Shown piece after piece: positions 25,964 through 34,896 of a stretch of 64,000 bases of DNA. The notes beneath the pieces are model-generated. The model did not search any database. It saw only the letters and a list, made by a program, of their open reading frames with translations, and had not been told where the DNA came from. How positions within the stretch are numbered: position 1 is the stretch's first letter; each line of letters opens with the position of its first letter. The position numbers and the translations under genes were made by a program. Origin of the DNA: Pseudomonas sp. CFII64 (GTDB lineage: Bacteria; Pseudomonadota; Gammaproteobacteria; Pseudomonadales; Pseudomonadaceae); assembly GCF_000416235.1 (NCBI RefSeq), contig NZ_ATLO01000049.1:62001-126000 (forward strand), in the 5' to 3' direction.

Positions 25964-26389
25964 TTGGGCATGCATCTGAAAGAAGGCGACGACGATCTCG
26001 CCGAAAACCACGAAATCAACGTAACGCCGTTCATCGACGTCATGTTGGTCCTGCTGATCATCTTCATGGTGGCCGCGCCATTGGCAACGGTCGACATCAA
26101 AGTCGACCTGCCGGCCTCGACCGCCAAGCCGCAACCTCGGCCCGAGAAGCCGATCTTCCTCAGCGTCAAGGCTGATCAAAGCCTGTTTCTGGGCGATGAC
26201 AAGGTGGCCCGTGAACAGCTCGGCCAGATTCTCGATGCCAGGACCAAAGGCAAGAAGGACACGACGATCTTCTTCCAGGCCGACAAAGGCGTGGATTATG
26301 GCGATCTGATGGAAGTCATGAACGCCCTGCGCGGCGCGGGCTACCTGAAAGTCGGTCTGGTCGGTCTCGAGACGGTTGGTAAGAAATGA
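25964..26389 (+). CDS. exbD: ExbD, TonB-system proton channel subunit
   Basis: 141 aa if initiated at the TTG at 25964 (protein starts MGMHL, as I recall of P. putida ExbD, which starts MGLHL); an ATG two codons later (25970) is the alternative. One transmembrane helix (PFIDVMLVLLIIFMVAAPLA) carries the conserved proton-relaying Asp in INVTPFIDVMLV. The periplasmic domain follows (KPIFLSVKADQSLFLGDDKV, FFQADKGVDYGDLMEVMNAL). It is 3 bp after exbB and its stop overlaps the tonB start (ATGA). Confidence 0.95.
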   Translation: MGMHLKEGDDDLAENHEINVTPFIDVMLVLLIIFMVAAPLATVDIKVDLPASTAKPQPRPEKPIFLSVKADQSLFLGDDKVAREQLGQILDARTKGKKDTTIFFQADKGVDYGDLMEVMNALRGAGYLKVGLVGLETVGKK

Positions 26390-27138
26390 TCAATTCGCGC
26401 CAAAAACTGACGCGCTATGGCGGTAGTCTGTTGTTGGTGCTTGTCGTGCATGCCATCGCAATCGTTGTTGCGCTGCGCTGGCCGGCATCCCAGGCAATCG
26501 AGCTACCACCGGCGGCAATGATGGTCGAGCTGGCTCCGGAACCTGTTCCGGCACCGCCACCTCCGCCTGCCGTCGTGCAGCCGCCGCCACCGCCGGAGCC
26601 CGAGGAGCAGATCCCCGAGCCGAAAGTGGCTGAAGCGCCGAAGCCGGAAATCGCCATACAGAAGCCGGTTGAAAAGCCCAAGCCCAAGCCGAAGCCACAG
26701 CCGCCCAAGCCGATCAAGAAACCTGAGCCGCCCCAGGAAAAACCGGTCGAAGAAAAGCCGATGGACACGCCGCCGACGACCGCCAAGGTCGAGAAATCTG
26801 CTGCGCCGACCCCACCGAGCCCGCCTTCGCCACCGAGTACGGCGTTGCCAAGCTGGCAAGGCGATTTGCTGCGTCACCTGGCCAAGTTCAAGAAGTATCC
26901 CGAGGACGCACGTCGTCGCGGTATGCAGGGCGTGAGCCGTCTGCGTTTCGTGGTCGATGCCGAGGGCAATGTCTTGTCATACTCGATTGCCAGCAGCTCC
27001 GGCAGTCCGGCACTGGATCGGGCGACGATGGAAATGATCCGTCGCGCCCAGCCGTTGCCCAAACCGCCGGCGGAAACCCTGAACAACGGCACTATCGAAA
27101 TCCTGGCACCGTTCGTTTATTCGCTGGATAAGCGCTGA
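26386..27138 (+). CDS. tonB: TonB energy-transducing protein
   Basis: 250 aa. A single N-terminal signal anchor (GGSLLLVLVVHAIAIVVAL, with the His of the TM helix) is followed by a long proline/lysine/glutamate-rich spacer (~45-150; many EP and KP dipeptides) that spans the periplasm. The C-terminal TonB domain contains YPEDARRRGMQGVSRLRFVV and DAEGNVLSYSI. It couples the ExbBD proton channel to outer-membrane receptors by contacting their TonB box. The start codon overlaps the exbD stop. Confidence 0.95.
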   Translation: MINSRQKLTRYGGSLLLVLVVHAIAIVVALRWPASQAIELPPAAMMVELAPEPVPAPPPPPAVVQPPPPPEPEEQIPEPKVAEAPKPEIAIQKPVEKPKPKPKPQPPKPIKKPEPPQEKPVEEKPMDTPPTTAKVEKSAAPTPPSPPSPPSTALPSWQGDLLRHLAKFKKYPEDARRRGMQGVSRLRFVVDAEGNVLSYSIASSSGSPALDRATMEMIRRAQPLPKPPAETLNNGTIEILAPFVYSLDKR

Positions 27139-27169
27139 AACGCAGTTTTGATACACAGGAGTGGCCTTG

Positions 27170-27184
27170 ATAACGTGCGTCTAT
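27170..27184 (+). promoter_or_regulatory. candidate OxyR half-site pair
   Basis: ATAA (27170-27173), exactly seven bases, then CTAT (27181-27184) matches one half of the tetranucleotide ATAG-N7-CTAT pattern with a single mismatch, 47-61 bp before oxyR. The second half of the 37-bp consensus is poor. Autoregulation is possible. Confidence 0.3.
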
Positions 27185-27230
27185 CGATTGCAGCCGCTAT
27201 GCTGGGGCCGCAACTTCATGGACGCACGCT

Positions 27231-28154
27231 ATGACTCTTACAGAATTGCGCTACATCGTTACCCTCGCCCAGGAACAGCATTTCGGCCACGCGGCTGAGC
27301 GTTGCCACGTCAGCCAGCCGACATTGTCGGTGGGCGTGAAAAAGCTGGAAGATGAACTGGGTGTGCTGATCTTCGAGCGCAGCAAGAGCGCTGTTCGCCT
27401 GACGCCGGTTGGCGAAGGCATCGTCGCTCAGGCGCAGAAGGTTCTCGAACAGGCTCAAGGTATCCGCGAACTGGCGCAGGCCGGCAAGAACCAGCTGACC
27501 GCTCCGCTCAAGGTCGGCGCGATCTATACCGTCGGGCCTTACCTGTTCCCGCACCTGATTCCGCAGTTGCATCGCGTTGCGCCGCAAATGCCGTTGTACA
27601 TCGAAGAAAACTTCACCCATATCCTGCGTGACAAACTGCGCAACGGTGAGCTGGACGCGATCATCATCGCGCTGCCGTTCAACGAAGCCGATGTGCTGAC
27701 GCTGCCGCTGTACGACGAACCCTTCTACGTCTTGATGCCCGCAGACCATCCGTGGACCAAAAAAGAGTCCATCGATGCCTCGGCGCTCAACGACAAGAGC
27801 CTGCTGTTGCTTGGCGAAGGTCACTGCTTCCGGGATCAGGTGCTTGAAGCCTGCCCGACGCTGGTCAAAGGCAGCGAAGGCGCGCGACATACCACAGTGG
27901 AATCCAGCTCGCTGGAAACCATTCGTCACATGGTCGCGTCCGGCCTGGGGATTTCGATTCTGCCCATGTCCGCCGTTGACAGCCATCACTATGCGCCTGG
28001 CGTGATCGAGGTTCGTCCACTGACGCCACCGGTGCCGTTTCGTACCGTTGCCATCGCCTGGCGCGCAAGCTTTCCACGGCCTAAAGCGATTGAAATCCTC
28101 GCGGACTCCGTGCGGCTTTGTTCCGTCGCGCGTCCGAAAGCTGAAGCGAGCTAA
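27231..28154 (+). CDS. oxyR: OxyR, hydrogen peroxide-sensing LysR regulator
   Basis: 307 aa. The N-terminal LysR winged helix (MTLTELRYIVTLAQEQHFGHAA, quoted in part, with HVSQPTLSVGVKKLEDELG) and the C-terminal effector domain are intact. The redox cysteines sit at exactly the E. coli positions: Cys199 in GEGHCFRDQ and Cys208 in LEACPTL. Oxidation forms the disulfide that switches on katB, ahpC and related genes. It is followed by recG eight bp after its stop, so the pair is probably transcribed together. It lies 92 bp behind tonB. Confidence 0.97.
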   Translation: MTLTELRYIVTLAQEQHFGHAAERCHVSQPTLSVGVKKLEDELGVLIFERSKSAVRLTPVGEGIVAQAQKVLEQAQGIRELAQAGKNQLTAPLKVGAIYTVGPYLFPHLIPQLHRVAPQMPLYIEENFTHILRDKLRNGELDAIIIALPFNEADVLTLPLYDEPFYVLMPADHPWTKKESIDASALNDKSLLLLGEGHCFRDQVLEACPTLVKGSEGARHTTVESSSLETIRHMVASGLGISILPMSAVDSHHYAPGVIEVRPLTPPVPFRTVAIAWRASFPRPKAIEILADSVRLCSVARPKAEAS

Positions 28155-28162
28155 GTCGGGCC

Positions 28163-30238
28163 ATGGGCGAGCTTTCCACGGTTTCGGTCACGGCGCTTAA
28201 AGGCGTCGGCGCGGCCATGGCCGAAAAGCTGGCCAAGGTCGGTCTGGAAAACCTGCAAGACGTGCTGTTTCACCTGCCGCTGCGTTATCAGGATCGCACT
28301 CGCGTAGTGCCCATCGGTCAGCTGCGGCCCGGTCAGGACGCGGTGATCGAAGGTGTGGTCAGCGGCGCCGATGTGGTCATGGGCAAGCGCCGCAGTCTGC
28401 TGGTGCGGCTGGGCGATGGCACGGGCACCTTGAGCCTGCGTTTCTACCACTTCAGCAATGCGCAGAAAGAAGGCATGAAGCGCGGCACTCATTTGCGCTG
28501 CTTTGGTGAAGCCCGTCCCGGCGCGTCCGGGCTGGAAATCTATCATCCGGAATACCGCGCCCTGACTGGCGACGAGCCCGCGCCGGTCGAGCAAACCCTG
28601 ACACCGATCTATCCGACCACCGAAGGCCTGACCCAGCAACGTTTGCGCCAGTTGTCGCAGCAGACATTGGCGATGCTGGGTCCGAAAAGCCTGCCTGACT
28701 GGCTGCCTGAAGAGCTGGCGCGGGATTATCAACTGGCGCCGCTGGACGAGGCGATTCGATACCTGCATCACCCGCCGGCCGACGCCGATGTCGAAGAGTT
28801 GGCTATCGGGCACCATTGGGCGCAACACCGGCTGGCCTTCGAAGAACTGCTGACCCATCAACTCTCACAGCAGCGCTTGCGCGAAAGTCTGCGCTCCCAG
28901 CGCGCCCCGGCCTTGCCACTGGCCAAGAAGCTGCCCAGGCAATTCCTCGACAATCTGGGCTTTCCGCCCACCGGTGCGCAACAGCGCGTCGGTAATGAAG
29001 TGGCCTATGACCTGAGCCAGCCCGAACCGATGCTGCGCCTGATTCAGGGCGATGTCGGCGCCGGCAAGACCGTGGTTGCAGCGCTGGCGGCATTACAGGC
29101 GCTGGAAGCCGGTTATCAGGTCGCTTTGATGGCGCCTACGGAAATCCTCGCCGAGCAGCACTTCATCAACTTTCAGCGCTGGCTTGAGCCGCTGGGCATT
29201 GAAGTCGCGTGGCTGGCGGGCAAGCTCAAGGGCAAGGCACGAGTGGCGTCGCTGGCGCAGATCGCGGGCGGCACACCGATGGTGGTGGGCACCCATGCGC
29301 TGTTCCAGGACGAAGTGCAGTTCAAGAATCTGGCGCTGGTGATCATCGACGAGCAGCACCGTTTCGGCGTGCAGCAACGTCTGGCCCTGCGCAAAAAAGG
29401 CGTCGGCGGCCTGATGTGCCCGCATCAGCTGATCATGACCGCAACGCCCATCCCGCGAACCCTGGCCATGAGCGCTTACGCCGATCTCGATACCTCTATT
29501 CTCGATGAGCTGCCGCCGGGCCGAACGCCGGTCAATACCGTGCTGGTGGTCGACACCCGGCGCATCGAAGTGATCGAGCGGGTGCGCGCGGCCTGCGCCG
29601 AAGGGCGCCAGGCGTATTGGGTCTGCACCTTGATCGAAGAGTCCGAAGAACTGACCTGCCAGGCGGCCGAGACAAGCTTCGAAGACTTGACCAGCGCATT
29701 GGGCGAATTGCGGGTCGGTTTGATTCACGGGCGCATGAAACCCGCCGAGAAAGCCGCAGTGATGGCGGAATTCAAGCAAGGCGCGTTGCAATTGCTGGTG
29801 GCGACCACCGTCATCGAAGTCGGCGTGGACGTGCCCAACGCAAGTCTGATGATCATCGAAAACCCCGAGCGTCTGGGGCTGGCGCAGCTGCACCAATTGC
29901 GCGGTCGTGTCGGTCGGGGCAGCGCAGCCAGTCATTGCGTTCTGCTTTACCACCCGCCATTGTCACAGATCGGCCGGCAGCGCCTGGGCATCATGCGCGA
30001 GACCAACGACGGCTTTGTCATTGCCGAAAAAGACCTTGAGCTGCGCGGTCCGGGCGAAATGCTCGGCACCCGGCAAACCGGCTTGCTACAGTTCAAGGTC
30101 GCTGACCTGATGCGCGACGCAGACTTGTTGCCTGCGGTGCGTGACGCCGCTCAAGCGTTGCTCGAACGCTGGCCGCAACACGTCAGTCCGCTGTTGGAGC
30201 GCTGGCTGCGACACGGCCAGCAATACGGTCAGGTGTGA
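28163..30238 (+). CDS. recG: ATP-dependent DNA helicase RecG
   Basis: 691 aa. The N-terminal wedge domain (OB fold) precedes two RecA-like helicase lobes. Walker A is GDVGAGKTVVAALA (~300), the DEQH box is LVIIDEQHRFGVQQR (~395), then TATPIPRTLAMSAY (motif III) and the C-terminal TRG-like GRVGRG region. The junction-specific motif LRGPGEMLGTRQTG is near 620. RecG rewinds stalled replication forks and R-loops. Position behind oxyR is conserved in Pseudomonas. Confidence 0.97.
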   Translation: MGELSTVSVTALKGVGAAMAEKLAKVGLENLQDVLFHLPLRYQDRTRVVPIGQLRPGQDAVIEGVVSGADVVMGKRRSLLVRLGDGTGTLSLRFYHFSNAQKEGMKRGTHLRCFGEARPGASGLEIYHPEYRALTGDEPAPVEQTLTPIYPTTEGLTQQRLRQLSQQTLAMLGPKSLPDWLPEELARDYQLAPLDEAIRYLHHPPADADVEELAIGHHWAQHRLAFEELLTHQLSQQRLRESLRSQRAPALPLAKKLPRQFLDNLGFPPTGAQQRVGNEVAYDLSQPEPMLRLIQGDVGAGKTVVAALAALQALEAGYQVALMAPTEILAEQHFINFQRWLEPLGIEVAWLAGKLKGKARVASLAQIAGGTPMVVGTHALFQDEVQFKNLALVIIDEQHRFGVQQRLALRKKGVGGLMCPHQLIMTATPIPRTLAMSAYADLDTSILDELPPGRTPVNTVLVVDTRRIEVIERVRAACAEGRQAYWVCTLIEESEELTCQAAETSFEDLTSALGELRVGLIHGRMKPAEKAAVMAEFKQGALQLLVATTVIEVGVDVPNASLMIIENPERLGLAQLHQLRGRVGRGSAASHCVLLYHPPLSQIGRQRLGIMRETNDGFVIAEKDLELRGPGEMLGTRQTGLLQFKVADLMRDADLLPAVRDAAQALLERWPQHVSPLLERWLRHGQQYGQV

Positions 30239-30324
30239 TACGGGTCCGGCTTTGATGAGTGCTTCACACTCTCAATAACGAAGCTGGTTATACTTCAGCG
30301 ATTGTAGGAACTTGGATACAGACC

Positions 30325-31725
30325 ATGACAGAAGTCGCCCACGTTGATGACGCTCCCCATGCGCCGACCGTTATTCGTCAATTGCTTGGCAAATTAGCGA
30401 TCAGCTACAGCGAAGTTGTTGAGGACACTCACCTGCCGGCTGCGCGCAAAGTGCAGGCGGTGCTGGTCGAGGACGCTGTCGGTGCGCTTCTGATTCTGTT
30501 TCCGCAAAACCAGTTGCTGGATCTGAATCGGATCACCGAGTTGACCGGGCGCAAGCTGACGGCGGTCCCCCATGATCGTTTGCTGCGCATGCTGGCCAAA
30601 CACAGCCTGCACACGCTGCCGGGCATCCCGGCGCTGACCAGCTCGCCGTGTCTGTATGAAGAGCGCCTGCTGCAAGAGCCAACCGTACTGGTCGGTTCCG
30701 GGGAGCCGGGCATCCTGCTGGAAATCAGCAGTGAAGACTTCAAGACCATGCTCAACAAAGCCAGCGCCGCGCATTTCGGCGAACTGTTGAGCACGATTCA
30801 CCCCAACCTGGATCGTCCCGACGACGACCGCGAAGAAATCACCCAGGCCATGCACGCCTTCACCGCGCGGCGCATTCAGCAGCGTCTGGAAGCGACGCTG
30901 GAAATCCCGCCGCTGGCCGAAACGGCGCAGCGCATCATCAAGCTGCGCGTCGATCCCGATGCCACCATTGATGACATTACCGGCGTGGTCGAAACCGATC
31001 CGGCGCTGGCGGCTCAGGTGGTGAGTTGGGCGGCGTCGCCGTATTACGCTTCGACCGGCAAGATTCGCTCGGTGGAAGACGCCATTGTGCGGGTGCTGGG
31101 TTTCGATCTGGTGATCAATCTGGCCCTTGGCCTGGCGCTGGGCAAAACCCTCAGCCTGCCCAAGGATCATCCGCAACAGACCACACCTTACTGGCAGCAG
31201 TCGATCTACACCGCTGCGGTTATCGAGGGCCTGACCCGCGCGATGCCTCGCGCCAAGCGCCCGGAAGCCGGGCTGACTTACCTGGCCGGTCTGCTGCACA
31301 ATTTTGGCTATCTGCTGCTGGCCCACGTGTTCCCGCCGCATTTCTCGCTGATCTGCCGCCAGCTGGAGGTCAATCCGCACCTGCACCACAGCTATGTCGA
31401 GCAGCATTTGCTCGGCATCAGCCGCGAACAGATCGGCTCCTGGCTGATGCGTTACTGGGACATGCCGGACGAACTGGCCACCGCGTTGCGCTTCCAGCAC
31501 GACCCTTCGTATGAAGGCGAACACTGCGAGTACGCCAATCTGGTGTATCTGTCGGTACGTTTGTTGCGCCAGAACGGCATCGGTTCCGGCCCCAAGGAAG
31601 ACATTCCCGCAGAATTGTTCGACCGCCTGGGCCTGAGCCGCGAAAAAGCCGAAGATTCGGTGCGCAAAGTCCTGGAAGCCGAAGTGCTGTTGCGCGAACT
31701 GGCTTCGCAGTTTACGCCGCAGTAG
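30325..31725 (+). CDS. YbaK/aminoacyl-tRNA deacylase-like and HDOD fusion protein
   Basis: 466 aa from the ATG at 30325; an in-frame upstream start at 30259 is possible. The N-terminal third (~15-145) looks like a YbaK/ProRS-associated domain: VQAVLVEDAVGALLILFPQN, LNRITELTGRKLTAVPHDRL. The C-terminal ~200 residues form an HDOD domain with IQQRLEATLEIPPLAETAQRI (quoted in part), GVVETDPALAAQVVSWAAS, the degenerate HD position LHNFGYLLLAHVFP and TYLAGLLHNFG. HDOD proteins are usually signalling adaptors linked to chemotaxis or c-di-GMP. Function is undefined. Confidence 0.8.
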   Translation: MTEVAHVDDAPHAPTVIRQLLGKLAISYSEVVEDTHLPAARKVQAVLVEDAVGALLILFPQNQLLDLNRITELTGRKLTAVPHDRLLRMLAKHSLHTLPGIPALTSSPCLYEERLLQEPTVLVGSGEPGILLEISSEDFKTMLNKASAAHFGELLSTIHPNLDRPDDDREEITQAMHAFTARRIQQRLEATLEIPPLAETAQRIIKLRVDPDATIDDITGVVETDPALAAQVVSWAASPYYASTGKIRSVEDAIVRVLGFDLVINLALGLALGKTLSLPKDHPQQTTPYWQQSIYTAAVIEGLTRAMPRAKRPEAGLTYLAGLLHNFGYLLLAHVFPPHFSLICRQLEVNPHLHHSYVEQHLLGISREQIGSWLMRYWDMPDELATALRFQHDPSYEGEHCEYANLVYLSVRLLRQNGIGSGPKEDIPAELFDRLGLSREKAEDSVRKVLEAEVLLRELASQFTPQ

Positions 31726-31737
31726 TTTTCACACAGT

Positions 31738-31780
31738 TCGGGTAGGAGGGGACTTGTCCTCGAAAGAGCCGTACCTGCCA
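31738..31780. repeat. single REP remnant
   Basis: GGTAGGAGGGGACTTGTCCTCGAAA (31741 on, shown in part as GTAGGAGGGGACTTGTCC) is one unpaired arm of the GTAGGAGGGG family between the HDOD gene and the GFA gene. Confidence 0.6.
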
Positions 31781-31797
31781 TAGGATTGAAGTCGCCC

Positions 31798-32199
31798 TTA
31801 CAACGTCTCCCCCGACTCGCCCGGCAAATGCTCGTCCAGATGCAGCCACGGCAGGCGGTTGTCGGTCCAGATGTGGCGGTCGGCGGGGGCTTGTTCCGGG
31901 TGATCGAGGGTGGCGATGGTCACGTCGATCTCTTCGGGGCTGTTGCGGGTAAACAGCGCCAGCTGCGCGCCGCAGTTGCCACAGAAATACCGCACGCAGG
32001 TCGGACCTGAATCGTAGGTCGCCGGGCTGCCTTCAACCCACTTGAATGACGTCAACGGCACCGTTATCCAGGTCATGACGATGCCGCCCGACGTTCGACG
32101 GCAGATCGAACAATGACAATGGGCGATGTCCTGCAAGGGTGCATCGAACTCATAACGCAGGCTGCCGCAATGGCAGCCGCCAGTATTTATCTGGCTCAT
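31798..32199 (-). CDS. GFA/CENP-V family (glutathione-dependent formaldehyde-activating-like) protein
   Basis: 133 aa. The CENP-V/GFA fold is identified by its zinc ligands: CHCGSL near the N-terminus (residues 9-14), HCHCSICRRTSGG (~27-40) and a late CGNCGAQLA (~73-82). True Gfa catalyses S-hydroxymethylglutathione formation, but this subfamily is mostly uncharacterised, so only the family is claimed. It is convergent with the HDOD gene and divergent from citMHS. The 331-bp gap at 32200-32530 holds the citMHS leader and no other gene that I can support. Confidence 0.85.
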   Translation of the reverse strand: MSQINTGGCHCGSLRYEFDAPLQDIAHCHCSICRRTSGGIVMTWITVPLTSFKWVEGSPATYDSGPTCVRYFCGNCGAQLALFTRNSPEEIDVTIATLDHPEQAPADRHIWTDNRLPWLHLDEHLPGESGETL

Positions 32200-32386
32200 A
32201 TCCCCTCCTCTTGGCTGTCAGCGCCGACACAGCTGTGACAGTCGCTGCCGGTAATTGTATTCGCACCAAATGATCAGCGGTTCGGGCAGCGAAAGCTGGA
32301 TGAAAGCTTGGCCCATTAGGATCCGTTCACCGCCGGCAACAGACCGGTCAGCCAAACGAGTGTTTTCTTCGCACTCGACGGCCCAG

Positions 32387-32400
32387 TCAACAACAACAAT
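32387..32400 (+). promoter_or_regulatory. A-rich CA-motif in the citMHS leader
   Basis: AACAACAACAA (in TCAACAACAACAATGG) fits the AAnAAnAA pattern bound by Hfq-Crc in Pseudomonas. It lies about 135 bp before the citMHS start, and whether it falls in the mRNA leader is unknown. Confidence 0.3.
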
Positions 32401-32530
32401 GGTGAACCTGATGCCCTGCACTACCCTCCTGCACGCCCTGACTCCGTTCCGACTCCACGCGCCGCTCTTGTTGAGCTGATTCGTCGCCTTCGCCTTTTCC
32501 CAAGTCGCGTTCCGCCTGGAGTAATTCCCT

Positions 32531-33838
32531 ATGTTGACCTTCCTCGGCTTTGCCATGGTTGTCGCCTTCATGTATCTGATCATGAGCAAGCGCCTGTCGG
32601 CGTTGATTGCCTTGATTCTGGTGCCGATCGTTTTTGCCCTGTTCGGCGGCTTCGCGTCCGAAATCGGCCCGATGATGCTGACCGGCATCACCAAACTTGC
32701 GCCAACTGGCGTGATGTTGATGTTCGCTATTCTGTATTTCGCGCTGATGATCGACTCGGGTCTGTTTGACCCGGCGGTACGCAAGATCCTGCAGCTGGTC
32801 AAAGGCGACCCGGTGAAAGTCTCCGTGGGCACCGCCGTGCTGGCGCTGGTGGTTTCCCTGGACGGTGACGGCGCAACCACGTACATGATTTGCGTCGCGG
32901 CCATGTTGCCGCTGTACAGCCGCATCGGCATGAGCCCGCGAATCATGGCGGGCCTGATCATTCTGGCCGGCGGCGTGATGAACATGACGCCTTGGGGTGG
33001 CCCGACCGCTCGCGCTGCCAGCGCCCTGCATGTGGACCCATCCGACATTTTCGTGCCGATGATCCCGGCCATGGCTGCCGGTGTGGTGGCGATTCTGGTC
33101 ATTGCCTATTTCTACGGCAAACGTGAACGCGCTCGTCTGGGCGAACTGCATCTGGTCGATGACGAAGTCGATCACAGTGAAATCAGCGTTTCGCAGTTCC
33201 CGGGCGCACGTCGTCCGAAGCTGATCTGGTTCAACGGCCTGCTCACTCTGGCGCTGATGGTCGCGTTGATCATGGGGCTGCTGCCGCTGCCGGTGTTGTT
33301 CATGATCGCCTTCAGTATCGCGATGATCGTCAACTACCCGAACCTGCAAGATCAAAAGGATCGTATCGCGGCCCACGCCGGCAGCGTGCTGGCAGTGGTC
33401 GGACTGATCTTCGCGGCAGGTATTTTCACCGGTATCCTGTCCGGCACCGGCATGGTCGATGCCATGTCCAAGAGCCTGCTGGCAGTGATTCCGGAGGCGC
33501 TCGGCCCTTACCTTGCAGTGATTACTGCGCTGGTCAGCATGCCGTTCACGTTCTTCATGTCCAACGATGCCTTCTACTATGGCGTGTTGCCAGTGTTGAC
33601 CGAAGCGGCTGCTCACTACGGCATCAGCCCGGTGGAAATGGCCCGCGCTTCGATTGTCGGTCAGCCGGTTCACTTGCTCAGCCCGCTGGTTCCATCGACT
33701 TATCTGCTGGTGGCATTGGCCGGTATCGAGTTCGGCGATCACCAGCGCTTCACCTTGAAGTGGGCAGTTCTGGTTTGCCTGTGCATAATGTTTGCCGCCT
33801 TGCTGATGGGGATTTTCCCGCTGTACAGCAGTCTGTAA
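32531..33838 (+). CDS. CitMHS-family citrate/metal symporter
   Basis: 435 aa polytopic inner-membrane transporter of the CitMHS family (metal-citrate:H+ symport). It begins MLTFLGFAMVVAFMYLIMSK and has about 11-12 hydrophobic helices. Family blocks include SLDGDGATTYMICVAAMLPLY, the GVMNMTPWGGPTARAASALH loop (quoted in part), ALVSMPFTFFMSNDAFYYGV and PLVPSTYLLVALAGIEFGDH. The start follows GGAG. It is a single gene; a stem-loop at 33855-33882 follows. Specificity between Mg-citrate and Ca-citrate cannot be told. Confidence 0.9.
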   Translation: MLTFLGFAMVVAFMYLIMSKRLSALIALILVPIVFALFGGFASEIGPMMLTGITKLAPTGVMLMFAILYFALMIDSGLFDPAVRKILQLVKGDPVKVSVGTAVLALVVSLDGDGATTYMICVAAMLPLYSRIGMSPRIMAGLIILAGGVMNMTPWGGPTARAASALHVDPSDIFVPMIPAMAAGVVAILVIAYFYGKRERARLGELHLVDDEVDHSEISVSQFPGARRPKLIWFNGLLTLALMVALIMGLLPLPVLFMIAFSIAMIVNYPNLQDQKDRIAAHAGSVLAVVGLIFAAGIFTGILSGTGMVDAMSKSLLAVIPEALGPYLAVITALVSMPFTFFMSNDAFYYGVLPVLTEAAAHYGISPVEMARASIVGQPVHLLSPLVPSTYLLVALAGIEFGDHQRFTLKWAVLVCLCIMFAALLMGIFPLYSSL

Positions 33839-33854
33839 AATCGGATCACCTTGC

Positions 33855-33882
33855 CTCACGGCCTGCCATTGCGGGCCGTGAG
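33855..33882 (+). terminator. stem-loop between citMHS and terC
   Basis: The 9-bp inverted repeat CTCACGGCC / GGCCGTGAG with a ~10-nt loop sits in the 69-bp gap. There is only a weak T-tract, so attenuation or mRNA stabilisation is equally possible. Confidence 0.5.
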
Positions 33883-33907
33883 AGTTTAACCGCTCAAAGG
33901 AATACCT

Positions 33908-34675
33908 ATGGAATGGCTGACCAATCCTGAAATCTGGATTGCTTTCTTTACCCTGACTGCCCTGGAAATCGTGCTGGGCATCGACAACATCATCATGATT
34001 TCGATCCTGGTCAGCCGCATGCCCAAGCATATGCAGCCGCGCACCCGGATCTTCGGCCTGGCGCTGGCCATGGTCACGCGAATCCTGTTGCTGCTGTCGA
34101 TCACCTGGGTCATGCGCCTTACCGATGAACTGTTTTCGATCATGGGCAAAGGCTTCTCCGGCCGCGACCTGATCCTGTTCTTCGGTGGTCTGTTCCTGCT
34201 CTGGAAAAGCTCGCAAGAGATCTACCACGGTCTGGAAGGCGAAGAGGAAACCATCGACGAACCGAAAGGCAAGGGTGGTCAGTTCATCTACACCATCATC
34301 CAGATCGCGATCATCGACATCGTGTTCTCGCTGGATTCGGTGATTACCGCCGTCGGCATGGTTTCCCACGTGCCGGTCATGATCGCCGCCATCGTCGTTG
34401 CCGTGCTGGTGATGATGGTCTGCGCGGGCGCCATCAGCAGCTTCATCGACAAGCACCCATCGCTGAAGATGCTGGCCCTGTCGTTCCTGATCGTGGTCGG
34501 TACGGTGTTGATCGCCGATGCGTTTGGCGTGCATGTGCCAAAAGGCTACGTGTACTTCGCCATGGCGTTCTCGCTGGCGGTGGAAGCCATCAACATCAAG
34601 ATGCGTATGGCGATGGCCAAGAAAAAGGCCCAGAGCGATCCGGTCAAGCTGCGTAAGGATGTGCCCGGCCAATAA
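33908..34675 (+). CDS. TerC-family integral membrane protein
   Basis: 255 aa. The TerC/Alx signature is clear: WIAFFTLTALEIVLGIDNII (quoted in part, with the conserved GIDN), DIVFSLDSVITAVGMV with Asp in a membrane helix, and a middle RDLILFFGGLFLLWKS. About seven transmembrane helices are predicted by eye. TerC-family proteins export metal ions, notably manganese, and some assist exoenzyme metalation; no yybP-ykoY riboswitch is visible in the short leader. A strong terminator follows. Confidence 0.92.
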   Translation: MEWLTNPEIWIAFFTLTALEIVLGIDNIIMISILVSRMPKHMQPRTRIFGLALAMVTRILLLLSITWVMRLTDELFSIMGKGFSGRDLILFFGGLFLLWKSSQEIYHGLEGEEETIDEPKGKGGQFIYTIIQIAIIDIVFSLDSVITAVGMVSHVPVMIAAIVVAVLVMMVCAGAISSFIDKHPSLKMLALSFLIVVGTVLIADAFGVHVPKGYVYFAMAFSLAVEAINIKMRMAMAKKKAQSDPVKLRKDVPGQ

Positions 34676-34693
34676 GCCGTTACACTCTAAGAA

Positions 34694-34720
34694 GCGGGGC
34701 TCCATGCGAGCCCCGTTTTT
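34694..34720 (+). terminator. rho-independent terminator
   Basis: The stem GGGGCT / AGCCCC with loop CCATGCG is followed by TTTTT, directly downstream of terC. Confidence 0.85.
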
Positions 34721-34896
34721 CATTGAGCGAAAGCTAGAACACTGATTTATGACAGATTTGTTTCAAGCGGCCCGAAGGCTATGCGATGCTTGCAGGCCAA
34801 TGGCCTTAGTCAAGCGCTGCCCGTAACCGCTTCGCTCGCTACACGCTGCACCTTCACTTTCTTGCCCGGTTGGGCAAACCTCAGGGGGCTCTTTGT

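Noticed and set aside
33839..33907. yybP-ykoY manganese riboswitch ahead of terC
   Set aside because: The 69-bp leader is too short and lacks the conserved riboswitch core.
32387..34723. 778-codon minus-strand frame across citMHS and terC
   Set aside because: Low-complexity His/Gln/Asp-rich composition of an antisense shadow; two clear membrane protein genes occupy the other strand.
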